This document shows positions 1 to 8,028 of a stretch of DNA of 64,000 bases, in pieces. The notes under the pieces were generated by a model. The model made no database searches. It was not told where the DNA came from and was given only the letters and a program-made list of their open reading frames with translations. The DNA is taken from assembly GCA_025655555.1 (NCBI GenBank), contig JAHXIQ010000007.1:1-64000 (forward strand). The letters run 5' to 3'. The translations under genes and the position numbers were made by a program. Positions within the stretch are counted from its first letter, which is position 1. The number at the start of each line of letters is the position of its first letter. Source of the stretch: Candidatus Thiodiazotropha sp. (ex Myrtea sp. 'scaly one' KF741663). Lineage in GTDB: Bacteria > Pseudomonadota > Gammaproteobacteria > Chromatiales > Chromatiaceae.

Positions 1-70
1 GATCGAGCTTTGCCGCTCAAAGGGAGGCATTTCATCGATCCTTCACCGTATTTTTTTGTGCCGTGCGACG

Positions 71-93
71 GCCGTTGAACTAAATCGTTAGAG
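71..93 (+). other. 3' half of an integron attC site (R' core)
   Basis: GTTAGAG at 87-93 fits the attC R' core consensus GTTRRRY and lies 11 bases before the start of the next small gene, which is the spacing seen at the other cassette junctions here. The rest of this attC and its cassette gene lie mostly outside the window. I do not see a clear R'' partner within the first 70 bases, so this is supported mainly by the repeated pattern downstream. Confidence 0.5.
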
Positions 94-104
94 CAAGTAA
101 GCCA

Positions 105-584
105 ATGATCAAAGTTTTAATCACTGGAATCGCATGTGGCACCATTGGCTGGTGGCTTGGCGCTGAAAGCAACTCCATTGATTGGACGACTCTCGAGGAA
201 TCTCAACGGCAAGAGTTGTATGGCCAAATGCACCTCGATTATCAGCCAGCCCAAATGCGCCAATTGAAAATCGGAGATTCAACAGTCGTTTTTCCATCCA
301 CTGCCAACTCTAAATCTTGGCAGTTTATTCACGTAATCACTCCCAGTTACACCGCGTCGCTGTCCGAGCTTTTCGCAACAATCAGGTTCGGCGCAAAAGA
401 TTCCGTGTCGGTTTCTGATCTCAATCGGGATGGCGCATACGAACAACTAGAAAACACGTTCCCGAATGAGCAAGGTGTAGAAGTATCGCTGGTCGACCGA
501 AATCGCGATGGCGTGGTTGATGTGGCAATGGTAGGAGAAGAAGTTGTTTCAAGCTATGACGCAAGCTCTAACAAGCGACTGTGA
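105..584 (+). CDS. Cassette-borne hypothetical protein with two Ca-binding-like repeats
   Basis: This 159-residue protein is not recognised. Its N-terminus (residues 1-20) is hydrophobic with glycines and may be a signal peptide or membrane anchor. Two acidic stretches, DLNRDGAYEQLE and DRNRDGVVDVAM, look like the DxNxDG calcium loops of EF-hand or dockerin-like repeats and suggest an exported protein. It lies between a GTTAG core at 87-93 and a CTAAC core at 568-572, so it is the gene of an integron cassette. The last codons (AAC AAG CGA CTG TGA) run into the attC site, and the TGA is probably contributed by the inserted IS element, so the present C-terminus may differ from the original one. 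No function can be assigned. Confidence 0.6.
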   Translation: MIKVLITGIACGTIGWWLGAESNSIDWTTLEESQRQELYGQMHLDYQPAQMRQLKIGDSTVVFPSTANSKSWQFIHVITPSYTASLSELFATIRFGAKDSVSVSDLNRDGAYEQLENTFPNEQGVEVSLVDRNRDGVVDVAMVGEEVVSSYDASSNKRL

Positions 585-599
585 TGCTTTGTCAACCTG

Positions 600-1788
<1,189 letters not shown>

Positions 1789-1896
1789 TGGGACTTTTAA
1801 AAAACGGCGCTTCGCTATGCTTTTTAAAAGCCCCTTACTTAAGTCGTTAGCGGTCGTCATGGCTTATATACAATCAAGTGACCACGGATAACTAAT

Positions 1897-2298
1897 ATGA
1901 AAGAAATATCTGGAATTAATCATGTAGGCATTCGAGTGACGGACCTAGATAAGGCAAGAAGCTTTTACGAACAGTTGGGCTTTGAATTTCTCATCGGTCC
2001 CATTGGACCGGAGCCTGTAGCTATTATGGAGCATCCTTCGGGAGTAAATATTAACTTTATTCTTAATGCAGACTCCGGCATTTCTGAAAACATTTTAATG
2101 GATGTGCCCGAAAGACATCCTGGTTACACCCACATGGCGTTAAATGTAACCGATATAGAAGCAGTTGAATCGGCTATAAAAAAATTAGGGATTGAGATTA
2201 CGGAGGGGCCAGTAACTTTGCCTGATGGAGGTATAATGTTATTTATCCGCGATCAAGACAGAAATGTTATCGAGTTTCATCAAAGCCCATCATCATGA
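1897..2298 (+). CDS. VOC-family (glyoxalase/dioxygenase-like) metalloenzyme, cassette-borne
   Basis: The 133-residue protein has the two beta-alpha-beta-beta-beta modules of the vicinal oxygen chelate superfamily. The first begins INHVGIRVTDLDKARSFYEQLGF at residues 5-27 and the second begins THMALNVTDIEAVESAIKKLG. It ends with RDQDRNVIEFHQ, the usual final strand carrying the metal-ligand glutamate. Histidines in NHVGI and THMAL are the likely first ligands of each half. VOC proteins include glyoxalase I, fosfomycin and bleomycin resistance proteins and ring-cleavage dioxygenases; the sequence alone does not choose among them. It starts 44 bases after a GTTAG core and is followed at once by another attC, so it is a cassette gene. 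A role in detoxification or antibiotic resistance is only a possibility. Confidence 0.85.
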   Translation: MKEISGINHVGIRVTDLDKARSFYEQLGFEFLIGPIGPEPVAIMEHPSGVNINFILNADSGISENILMDVPERHPGYTHMALNVTDIEAVESAIKKLGIEITEGPVTLPDGGIMLFIRDQDRNVIEFHQSPSS

Positions 2299-2300
2299 TC

Positions 2301-2358
2301 ACTAACGAGCGCATACAGTCTGACCACTGAAGGCGACAGCTGCGTTTAAACGTTAGCT
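2301..2358 (+). other. attC recombination site
   Basis: Starts with ACTAACG (R''-like, 2301-2307) and ends with GTTAGCT (R', 2352-2358). CTAACGAGCGCA pairs imperfectly with TGCGTTTAAACGTTAG. It begins three bases after the VOC stop codon, as is normal for cassettes. At about 58 bases it is near the short end of attC lengths. Confidence 0.7.
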
Positions 2359-2374
2359 GTAATAAGGAAATTGA

Positions 2375-2770
2375 ATGAGAGTAATTCATAGCTATTGGTT
2401 GGCGCTAGCAATAAGCGCTGTATTTTTCATGTTGTACATGTTTGCTCCATGGGCGTACTGGACGTTAGAGCCAGGAATGCAAAGTCTATTATCCTATGGA
2501 GGATATGGTGCGTTGTTTGAAATACCAGAATGGGTATTTTGGTTTCAAGTGGGAATTGCTTTAGTTAGCTATATCGGTATGGCGCTATTTAGAAAGTCAT
2601 TTAGACTGATCTTTGTGTTATTTATAGTTTTTTCATTGCTTCTATCGCCTATTTATGGCACATCAGTCATCACGGGCATTGAAGTGTTCATTATTGATAC
2701 ATCAACTCTTTTAGCTGGCTTTGCTATCGCACTGTCGTTCTATACAAGTTTAAATGAAAAATTCTACTAA
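2375..2770 (+). CDS. Small integral membrane protein, cassette-borne
   Basis: This 131-residue protein is not recognised. It has four likely membrane segments at about residues 6-27, 52-72, 76-96 and 100-124, with a short charged stretch (RKSFR) between the second and third. The start has a good upstream AAGGA and lies 16 bases after a GTTAG core. Base composition is more AT-rich than the housekeeping genes of this window, as is common for cassettes. Multi-spanning small proteins of unknown function are frequent in chromosomal integrons. Nothing else can be said about function. Confidence 0.7.
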   Translation: MRVIHSYWLALAISAVFFMLYMFAPWAYWTLEPGMQSLLSYGGYGALFEIPEWVFWFQVGIALVSYIGMALFRKSFRLIFVLFIVFSLLLSPIYGTSVITGIEVFIIDTSTLLAGFAIALSFYTSLNEKFY

Positions 2771-2776
2771 TCAGAC

Positions 2777-2848
2777 AGCTAACAATATGCTCGTTCGGAT
2801 GCAAACTACACTGCGTTTCGTTTGCACCGCGCAGCTTTGTCGTTAGGG
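2777..2848 (+). other. attC recombination site
   Basis: AGCTAAC (R'', about 2777-2783) and GTTAGGG (R', 2842-2848) bracket an imperfect palindrome. Inside, GGATGCAAAC pairs with CGTTTGCACC. It follows the stop codon of the membrane protein by six bases and precedes the next start by six bases. Confidence 0.75.
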
Positions 2849-2854
2849 CAACAA

Positions 2855-3151
2855 ATGCATCCATACACTTTTATAATCTCTCTCAGAGCCAAGCACCCTA
2901 AAGATGATTTGACCTTTATGAGTAAATTATTCGAAAAAGAGACAGAGGTTAGCTGGATTGCTGGTGAAGAAAGAAAAACACCAAAAGGCACGCTCCTAGG
3001 TGGTAAGCGTGATAATAGTTATTGGGTTACTCGTATTACTGAAGAAGAAACCGATTCTGAAACCTGGCAGCTTGAGGATTGCCTTGAAAAGGTATATAGC
3101 AAAATAACACCAAAACTGAATAAATTAAATGCATTCTTTGGAGGACAATAG
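2855..3151 (+). CDS. DUF4279-like protein, probably C-terminally truncated
   Basis: The 98-residue product starts MHPYTFIISLRAKHPKDD and resembles the N-terminal part of DUF4279 proteins, which are small, common in integron cassettes and sometimes linked to toxin immunity. I chose the ATG at 2855, just after the attC R' core, rather than an upstream in-frame codon at 2822 that lies inside the attC. Family members are usually longer (about 130 residues, from memory). Here the reading frame enters the GGACAATAGGGACA repeat at 3142 and stops inside it, giving the tail FGGQ. The gene has therefore probably been shortened by invasion of the repeat block. Function is unknown. Confidence 0.6.
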   Translation: MHPYTFIISLRAKHPKDDLTFMSKLFEKETEVSWIAGEERKTPKGTLLGGKRDNSYWVTRITEEETDSETWQLEDCLEKVYSKITPKLNKLNAFFGGQ

Positions 3152-3240
3152 GGACAAGACAATAGGGGACAGAAGACAATAGGGGACAGACCACGGTTTA
3201 TAGTAAGAAGACAATAGGGGACAGACCACGGTTTATAGTA
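3142..3240 (+). repeat. Tandem repeats with GACAATAGGGGACAG units
   Basis: About four imperfect copies occur: GGACAATAGGGAC at 3143, AGACAATAGGGGACAG at 3157, and two longer copies (about 3173-3205 and 3206-3240) that add ACCACGGTTTATAGTA. Sequences of the form GGGGACAGACCACGGTTT are, from memory, typical of REP-like repeats near RAYT (IS200-type) transposases in gammaproteobacteria. No such transposase is in this window. The block ends the cassette array. Confidence 0.75.
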
Positions 3241-3358
3241 TAGGTGTTAGAAATTGGTAGACTTGTATGATCATGGAGAATTAAGCCTGAATAGAAGTGA
3301 AGGGTTACGCTTTCAGAAATTCTTGATCATCTGATCCTGGATTGATGAGTCGTTTGGA

Positions 3359-3895
3359 CTATTGCCAATTATCAAGCGTTAAGGTGACATTTCTCTGGTC
3401 ATCACTTATCCAGATTTGTTCCTCTTGTATCGAACAGGTAAGGCTCATATTTCTTTGAGTCAAATCACTCAATAAGGAACTATCTGTAGACGAAAGTTTG
3501 ATGACACTGAGATTCTTAAAGCGAGAATAATCAGCACTGTTTTGTTGCCACCATACAGTTGAACTTCGATCTGTATAGGTATAGATGATCACGCGCTTGG
3601 CACGTCCGCAGGCTCGACGGATGCGTCTCTCATCCGGTTGTCCAAGTTCTACCCATAGCTCTATCTCATCAGCCAGGCTCTTTTGCCAAAGATCAGGTTC
3701 ATCGTCAGTACTCAACCCTTTTGTGAAAGAGAGCTGTTCGTCAGCATTTAGGGCGAATGCGATGATTCGAATCATCATGCGTTCATCTGTTTCTGATGGG
3801 TGTCGAGCAAGGGTCAATGTGTAGTGTTCGTAGCGATTTCTGTTCATATCAGAAACCTGTAATCCAACTTTAAAAATTGTTGCTTTCAGTGCCAA
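3359..3895 (-). CDS. yaeQ: YaeQ family protein
   Basis: The 178-residue protein matches YaeQ along its whole length: ALKATIFKVGLQVSDMNRNRYEHY at the N-terminus, RHPSETDERMMIRIIAFAL near residue 31, LWVELGQPDERRIRRACGRA near 80, and a C-terminal beta-rich part. YaeQ proteins have a PD-(D/E)XK nuclease-like fold. The conserved acidic and lysine residues around DEPDLW, ELGQPDE and GRAKRVIIYTY are present. A role as suppressor of RfaH loss was once proposed in E. coli; the true activity is unsettled. It ends before the repeat-rich cassette border and lies 11 bases downstream of arfB, so the two are probably co-transcribed. Confidence 0.9.
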   Translation of the reverse strand: MALKATIFKVGLQVSDMNRNRYEHYTLTLARHPSETDERMMIRIIAFALNADEQLSFTKGLSTDDEPDLWQKSLADEIELWVELGQPDERRIRRACGRAKRVIIYTYTDRSSTVWWQQNSADYSRFKNLSVIKLSSTDSSLLSDLTQRNMSLTCSIQEEQIWISDDQRNVTLTLDNWQ

Positions 3896-3906
3896 TGCGG
3901 TCTGTC

Positions 3907-4338
3907 CTAATCGAGTGGTTTTCGTCTAAGCGCTTTCTGTTGCCCGTGTCTCTTTTTACTATCGATTCGACGCTTTTGCGACGCCTTTGAGGGTTTTGTG
4001 GCAATGCGTTTTTTTCGTGTGGTGGCGACGCTCTGAATAAGGTATTTAAGCCGCTCCAGAGCATCGGCACGATTTTTCTCCTGATCCCGATAATTTTGTG
4101 CCTTGATAATGATCACACCCGCTCGGGTAATGCGCTTGTCCTGCAGTTTAAACAGACGTTGTTTGTATAAGTCAGGCAATGAGGATTCTGTGATAGAGAA
4201 ACGCAAATGGATGGCGGATGAGACTTTGTTGACATTTTGCCCTCCAGGTCCTGATGCGCGAACAGCAATCAACTCAATCTCAGATAATGGTATCGAGACT
4301 CGTGAGGAGATGCTCAGATGGGTGTCGTCAGTTCGCAT
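3907..4338 (-). CDS. arfB: Alternative ribosome-rescue factor ArfB (peptidyl-tRNA hydrolase)
   Basis: The 143-residue protein has the release-factor catalytic domain with the GGQ motif in RASGPGGQNVNKVSSAIHLRF near residues 29-49. It ends in a long basic tail (KKRIATKPSKASQKRR...KKRHGQQKALRRKPLD) that in ArfB/YaeJ enters the empty mRNA channel of stalled ribosomes. Length and tail are normal for E. coli YaeJ-type proteins and distinguish it from RF1 and RF2, which have codon-recognition domains. It would release peptides from non-stop ribosomes in the cytoplasm. It is the first gene of a short unit with yaeQ. Confidence 0.93.
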   Translation of the reverse strand: MRTDDTHLSISSRVSIPLSEIELIAVRASGPGGQNVNKVSSAIHLRFSITESSLPDLYKQRLFKLQDKRITRAGVIIIKAQNYRDQEKNRADALERLKYLIQSVATTRKKRIATKPSKASQKRRIDSKKRHGQQKALRRKPLD

Positions 4339-4530
4339 GGTTTGGGTGAAATTATCCTGCGTAGGAAGTATACACGATCGTGAATAGTGTTACACCGTGC
4401 ATAGACTCACAGTGACGCTTGGGCAAATCGGGCAGTGTGGGATGACGGTTCCTTAGCTTCTTGCAATGAAATGTGGTTGGGGAATGAGAGCCAGAGATTC
4501 AGTATCCGCTCTACATATTCCTGTTAAACG

Positions 4531-4902
4531 TTGACACTTGATGACATTGTTGACCGGTACGACAGCTTCATGACGGGTGGTCTGCGTTACACAACTGACA
4601 GTCATGATAAGTTTTACGATAGCTGGACAAATGATGAGGTAGGTGAGAAATATGCCGGCAATCTGAATGATCACAATTGGGATACTGCACTGGAACTGCT
4701 GTATGGTACGGACGCCGTGCCCGAACGAAGCAAGTCGGGTGAGAATTCCGACCTTCTAGAGAAGTTGTGTTATCAGGCTATTCCAAAGAAGAGTGCTGCA
4801 TTCTGGCCTTATCAACCTGGCATATTAGATTGCCGGGTTAACAATTACACAGGGGCGGTGTTGGCGAATTCCGCATCACCGCCTCTGTGTTGTGATGAAT
4901 AA
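4531..4902 (+). CDS. Doubtful ORF, possibly a gene remnant
   Basis: This 123-codon frame begins with TTG, has an in-frame stop two codons upstream and ends within a hairpin (4848-4889) that looks like a transcript end. The middle (MTGGLRYTTDSHDKFYDSW, NWDTALELLYG) has a plausible protein-like composition, but the last third looks random. I recognise no family. It may be the decayed end of a former gene or chance. It is the only candidate in the 547-base interval between arfB and the ANTAR regulator. Confidence 0.2.
   Translation: MTLDDIVDRYDSFMTGGLRYTTDSHDKFYDSWTNDEVGEKYAGNLNDHNWDTALELLYGTDAVPERSKSGENSDLLEKLCYQAIPKKSAAFWPYQPGILDCRVNNYTGAVLANSASPPLCCDE
4848..4889 (-). terminator. Hairpin downstream of the ANTAR regulator gene
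   Basis: CACAGGGGCGGTG (4848-4860) pairs with CACCGCCTCTGTG (4877-4889), a 13-base stem with one mismatch and a 16-base loop. It lies about 45 bases past the stop codon of the response regulator on the minus strand. The following T-run is weak, so intrinsic termination is uncertain. Confidence 0.4.
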
Positions 4903-4934
4903 ATGCCCATAACACGTAAGCAGGTAAGACAATG

Positions 4935-5525
4935 TTATTGTGTTAATTGATTGATCTTGTTCAGTGCATCGAGGATCTCCTGCGCAAGATCACGTAATTT
5001 CTTACGTTCAGACCTGGCTTTGTTGCGGAGCAAATCGAATGCACGCTCTCTTTCAAGGTGATGGCGTTCCATCAGAATACCAACCACTACATCAACCACT
5101 CTGCCGGTCTCTATTGCATGGCTGTATCGGGTCTCTGTTTCTCTGAGTCGACGTGTCTCCTCAGCCCACTTCACGGCAGATTCGATGGCAGGTAACACAT
5201 TGACGTTCTTCAGAGACCTCTCAAGCACACCATGGGTGCCGGGGTCAGGACTCAGCCCGTCGAGTATTCCATTCTCTGGATTACAGAGAAATATAAAAGG
5301 TATGCCGGCATCCAGAAACTCGCTGGCGAGGTCGATGCCGGCCAGGTTCGGTAGATTTAAGTCGAGAATGACCAGGTCCGGTTTTTCACTATTGCTTAGG
5401 TTCAGGCCCTCATCGACTGAGTCCGTGGTTAAGACATGGTATCCGGCATCTTTAAGAGGTTTACTGAATGTGCTCAGTGAAGGAGGATTGCTGTCTACCA
5501 GTAAAAGTTTTACCTGTCCGTTCAT
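4935..5525 (-). CDS. Response regulator with ANTAR RNA-binding output domain
   Basis: The 196-residue protein has an N-terminal receiver-like domain (residues 5-120) with VKLLLVDSNPPS at the acidic pocket and the phospho-acceptor region LVILDLNLP near residue 50. The usual C-terminal lysine (K-P) of the receiver is replaced by LERSL. A coiled linker (KWAEETRRLRETETRYSHAIE) leads to an ANTAR domain (about 135-192: VVDVVVGILMERHHLERERAFDLLRNKARSERKKLRDLAQEIL). This is the AmiR/NasT architecture, which binds paired-hairpin RNA leaders to prevent transcription termination, often for nitrogen-assimilation genes. No nitrate or amide operon lies nearby. The gene downstream of the GGDEF-EAL protein may share a regulatory context, but 343 bases separate them. 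Confidence 0.88.
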   Translation of the reverse strand: MNGQVKLLLVDSNPPSLSTFSKPLKDAGYHVLTTDSVDEGLNLSNSEKPDLVILDLNLPNLAGIDLASEFLDAGIPFIFLCNPENGILDGLSPDPGTHGVLERSLKNVNVLPAIESAVKWAEETRRLRETETRYSHAIETGRVVDVVVGILMERHHLERERAFDLLRNKARSERKKLRDLAQEILDALNKINQLTQ

Positions 5526-5868
5526 ATCATTTATCCCAAGGATACTTCGGGAGGAGGGTGTCGATATCTGTGAATAGTATCGATGTTGTATGACCAGGGG
5601 TGTTCCCTGAGAGAAAAATATGCACCGTACCGCATGGGTTACTGGTATCAGAAAGATCTGATGAGCCTTTTTTATGTCGTCCCTTTCGCATTGAAAGTCA
5701 TTCCTGTTCTTTGATTATACTGCTACGCGTTATTTGAATGATGATATTTATCATTATTGAATCTTAAAGATGTTCTGATAATTCAAATGTCATCTGTATA
5801 CGATCAATCTGCCTGCACTTGCCTGACACCCTTTACCCAAATGGATTACTTTAGATTGCAAGCGCTTG
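5526..5868. other. Intergenic region upstream of the ANTAR regulator
   Basis: This is 343 bases between the ANTAR regulator and the stop codon of the PAS-GGDEF-EAL gene, both on the minus strand. It presumably holds the regulator's promoter. The stretch near 5735-5785 is AT-rich. I found no convincing gene, RNA or operator; the frame at 5757-5954 is a shadow running into the next gene. Confidence 0.5.
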
Positions 5869-7692
5869 TCACTCCGTTTCCATGCAAGAGTCTGTCATTA
5901 GAGGGTATGGTGACTCGAGATGGTCATACTCATGTCTGTTATCTATCTGGATAGATGTCAATTCTTCAATCGGTAGTGGTGGACTGATTAGATGTCCTTG
6001 TGCCTGGTCACAGCCGAGCCGCTTGAGGAGATTGAGTTGCTCTTGATTCTCGATGGCTTTAGCGGAAACGATTAAGCCGAGATTATGGGCCATATTTATG
6101 ACGGTCATGAGCAACTGCTGATGACCGTCATCACTGTCCAGATCCTGGACTAGGGATTCATCAATTTTTAACTGGTCGATAGAGAGCCTTTTGATATTGA
6201 TGAGTGAAGAGAAGCCTATGCCGAAGTCATTGATAGCAATCTGCACGCCGAGTGCTGTAATCTTTTTGAGAGATTCGATGACAATCTGGCTGTCATTCAT
6301 CAAGGTGCTTTCAGGAATTTCCAGCACCAGCGCTTGAGGTACTAATCCGTTCTGTTGCAGTGTCGACTCTATTCGTCCCATGAATTGCTCAGAACCCAAC
6401 TGCTGTGCTGAGATATTGAGTGCCAAACGGATATCAAGGTTCGTCTTATGCCGCAGCCACTCAGCCATTTGCCGGCATGCAGTATCGAGTATCCAGTCAC
6501 CGAGCTGTAGAGTCAGTCCCGTCTCATCAGCAAGCGGTATGAACAGGTTGGGTGAAATTTCACCTCTCTCCTGATGTCGCCAACGAACGAGTGCTTCAAG
6601 GGTTGTGATTTTGCCTGTACTCAAGTCAATGAGAGGCTGGAATACCAATTTCAGTTGATTATTGTCTAATGCCTCACGCAGATCATTTTCAAGGGCAATT
6701 TGGTGTTCATATTGAGATCTGATGGATGCGTCATAGATAAAATATTGATTTTTGCCATTCTCTTTAGCGCGGTACATGGCGCTATCGGCATGCCTGAGCA
6801 GTGTTTCGGTATCGTTGCCGTGCTCTGGGTAGAGGCTGATACCAATACTTGTGCCGATGAAAAGCTTGCGCTGACCAATCTGAAAGGGTTGTTTGAAACA
6901 GCCTTGAATCTTTTTTGCCATGGCCGATGCATGCTCGTGGCCTGTGATTCCAGATAAAATCACAGTGAATTCATCACCGCCCAACCTGGCGACAGTATCA
7001 GATTCGCGGAGGCCGCTGGAGAGTCGTCTTGCAATGCTGCGTAGTAATTGGTCGCCGGTAGAATGCCCCAGTGAGTCATTGATGGCTTTGAAGTGGTCGA
7101 GATCAAGGAAAAAGAGGGCAAGCATTCCCAGGTCACGATGTGCCTGTGATATTGATAAATTGAGTCTGTCACTGAACAGCTCACGATTGGGCAGGCCTGT
7201 CAGGCTGTCATAGTAGGCAAGCAGATGTATTTGATTTTGGAAGGATTTCTGGTGACTGAGGTCTGAAAACGTAGCCAAGTAATGTGTGGCTTCTCCTGAT
7301 GTGTCCTTTATTGTGTTGATTGATAACCATTCCGGGTAGACCTCTCCGTTTTTTCTGCGATTCCAGATGGTGCCCTTCCAATAGCCATTCGAAATTAATG
7401 AATGCCACAGGCCCTCATAGAACTTCTTATCATGTCGGCCTGATGAGAGCATGCCGGGGGCTTGCCCGAGAGCCTCCTTACGGGAATATCCGGTCACACG
7501 GGTAAAGGCAGGGTTGATTTCAACAATCTTCAGTGCCATGTCAGTTACTAAGATGGCGTCATCCATTGCATGGAGAACTCTGCCAGAAAGAGATCCCTCG
7601 ATTGGCCCTTGGGTACGCGATGGGAGCACCATGTGCCTGATTCGATCTGTCAGGGGCTCAAGTTTTGACTTAAGGCGCGTTAAGAGTTCCAT
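5869..7692 (-). CDS. PAS-GGDEF-EAL protein with a degenerate EAL site
   Basis: The 607-residue cytosolic protein has no membrane segment. A PAS domain spans about residues 38-150 (ILVTDMALKIVEINPAF, GYSRKEALGQ). A GGDEF domain follows at about 165-330 with intact RLGGDEF near 236, so diguanylate cyclase activity is likely. The EAL domain (about 345-590) keeps EALVRW, NISAQQL, LEIPE, LKID and QAQGH. However, the metal-binding DDFG motif reads NDFG (N488), and the catalytic glutamate of the AEGVE motif is a lysine (K545, in SAKAIEN). Two of the eight conserved EAL residues are therefore lost and phosphodiesterase activity is doubtful; the domain may sense c-di-GMP instead. It is monocistronic, with a terminator-like hairpin beyond its 5' side. 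Confidence 0.93.
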   Translation of the reverse strand: MELLTRLKSKLEPLTDRIRHMVLPSRTQGPIEGSLSGRVLHAMDDAILVTDMALKIVEINPAFTRVTGYSRKEALGQAPGMLSSGRHDKKFYEGLWHSLISNGYWKGTIWNRRKNGEVYPEWLSINTIKDTSGEATHYLATFSDLSHQKSFQNQIHLLAYYDSLTGLPNRELFSDRLNLSISQAHRDLGMLALFFLDLDHFKAINDSLGHSTGDQLLRSIARRLSSGLRESDTVARLGGDEFTVILSGITGHEHASAMAKKIQGCFKQPFQIGQRKLFIGTSIGISLYPEHGNDTETLLRHADSAMYRAKENGKNQYFIYDASIRSQYEHQIALENDLREALDNNQLKLVFQPLIDLSTGKITTLEALVRWRHQERGEISPNLFIPLADETGLTLQLGDWILDTACRQMAEWLRHKTNLDIRLALNISAQQLGSEQFMGRIESTLQQNGLVPQALVLEIPESTLMNDSQIVIESLKKITALGVQIAINDFGIGFSSLINIKRLSIDQLKIDESLVQDLDSDDGHQQLLMTVINMAHNLGLIVSAKAIENQEQLNLLKRLGCDQAQGHLISPPLPIEELTSIQIDNRHEYDHLESPYPLMTDSCMETE

Positions 7693-7776
7693 TTTGAGCG
7701 TCCACGTTCATTCAATCTTCCTGGTGAAATCCATTGTCATACTGTCGATGGTACGATTTTTTTGATTGCTATCAAC

Positions 7777-7813
7777 AGCCTGACGATATCGTCAGGCTTT
7801 GTTGTTGTTTTAG
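7777..7813 (+). terminator. Strong hairpin with T-rich tail
   Basis: AGCCTGACGAT is followed directly by its complement ATCGTCAGGCT (7777-7798) and then by TTGTTGTTGTTTT. The T-rich tail is on the + strand, although both neighbouring genes run on the minus strand, so it may block antisense transcription or be a relic. The rest of the 336-base gap 7693-8028 holds two short hairpins (GAGAGCCTTCGCTCTC; CGTGGC/GCCACG) and no gene. Confidence 0.5.
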
Positions 7814-8028
7814 GCGGGGATCGGGCCGTGGGTGAGAGCCTTCGCTCTCAGCGTTGGTTTGCACCAAATTAGACGTGGCGGAAGGAGGGCCACGAGCATC
7901 GGTAGCGCGGGTATATGGCACTAGCCTGTGGATTATCCTGATTTTCTCAGCAGAAGATCAAGAGATATTTTAGAGTTGCGAGTGTCGAGCCTTAATTATT
8001 AACAATTTTGCTCAATTGGGCCATCCAG

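Noticed and set aside
3142-3240. CRISPR array
   Set aside because: The units are tandem and imperfect, with no unique spacers of even length and no cas genes.
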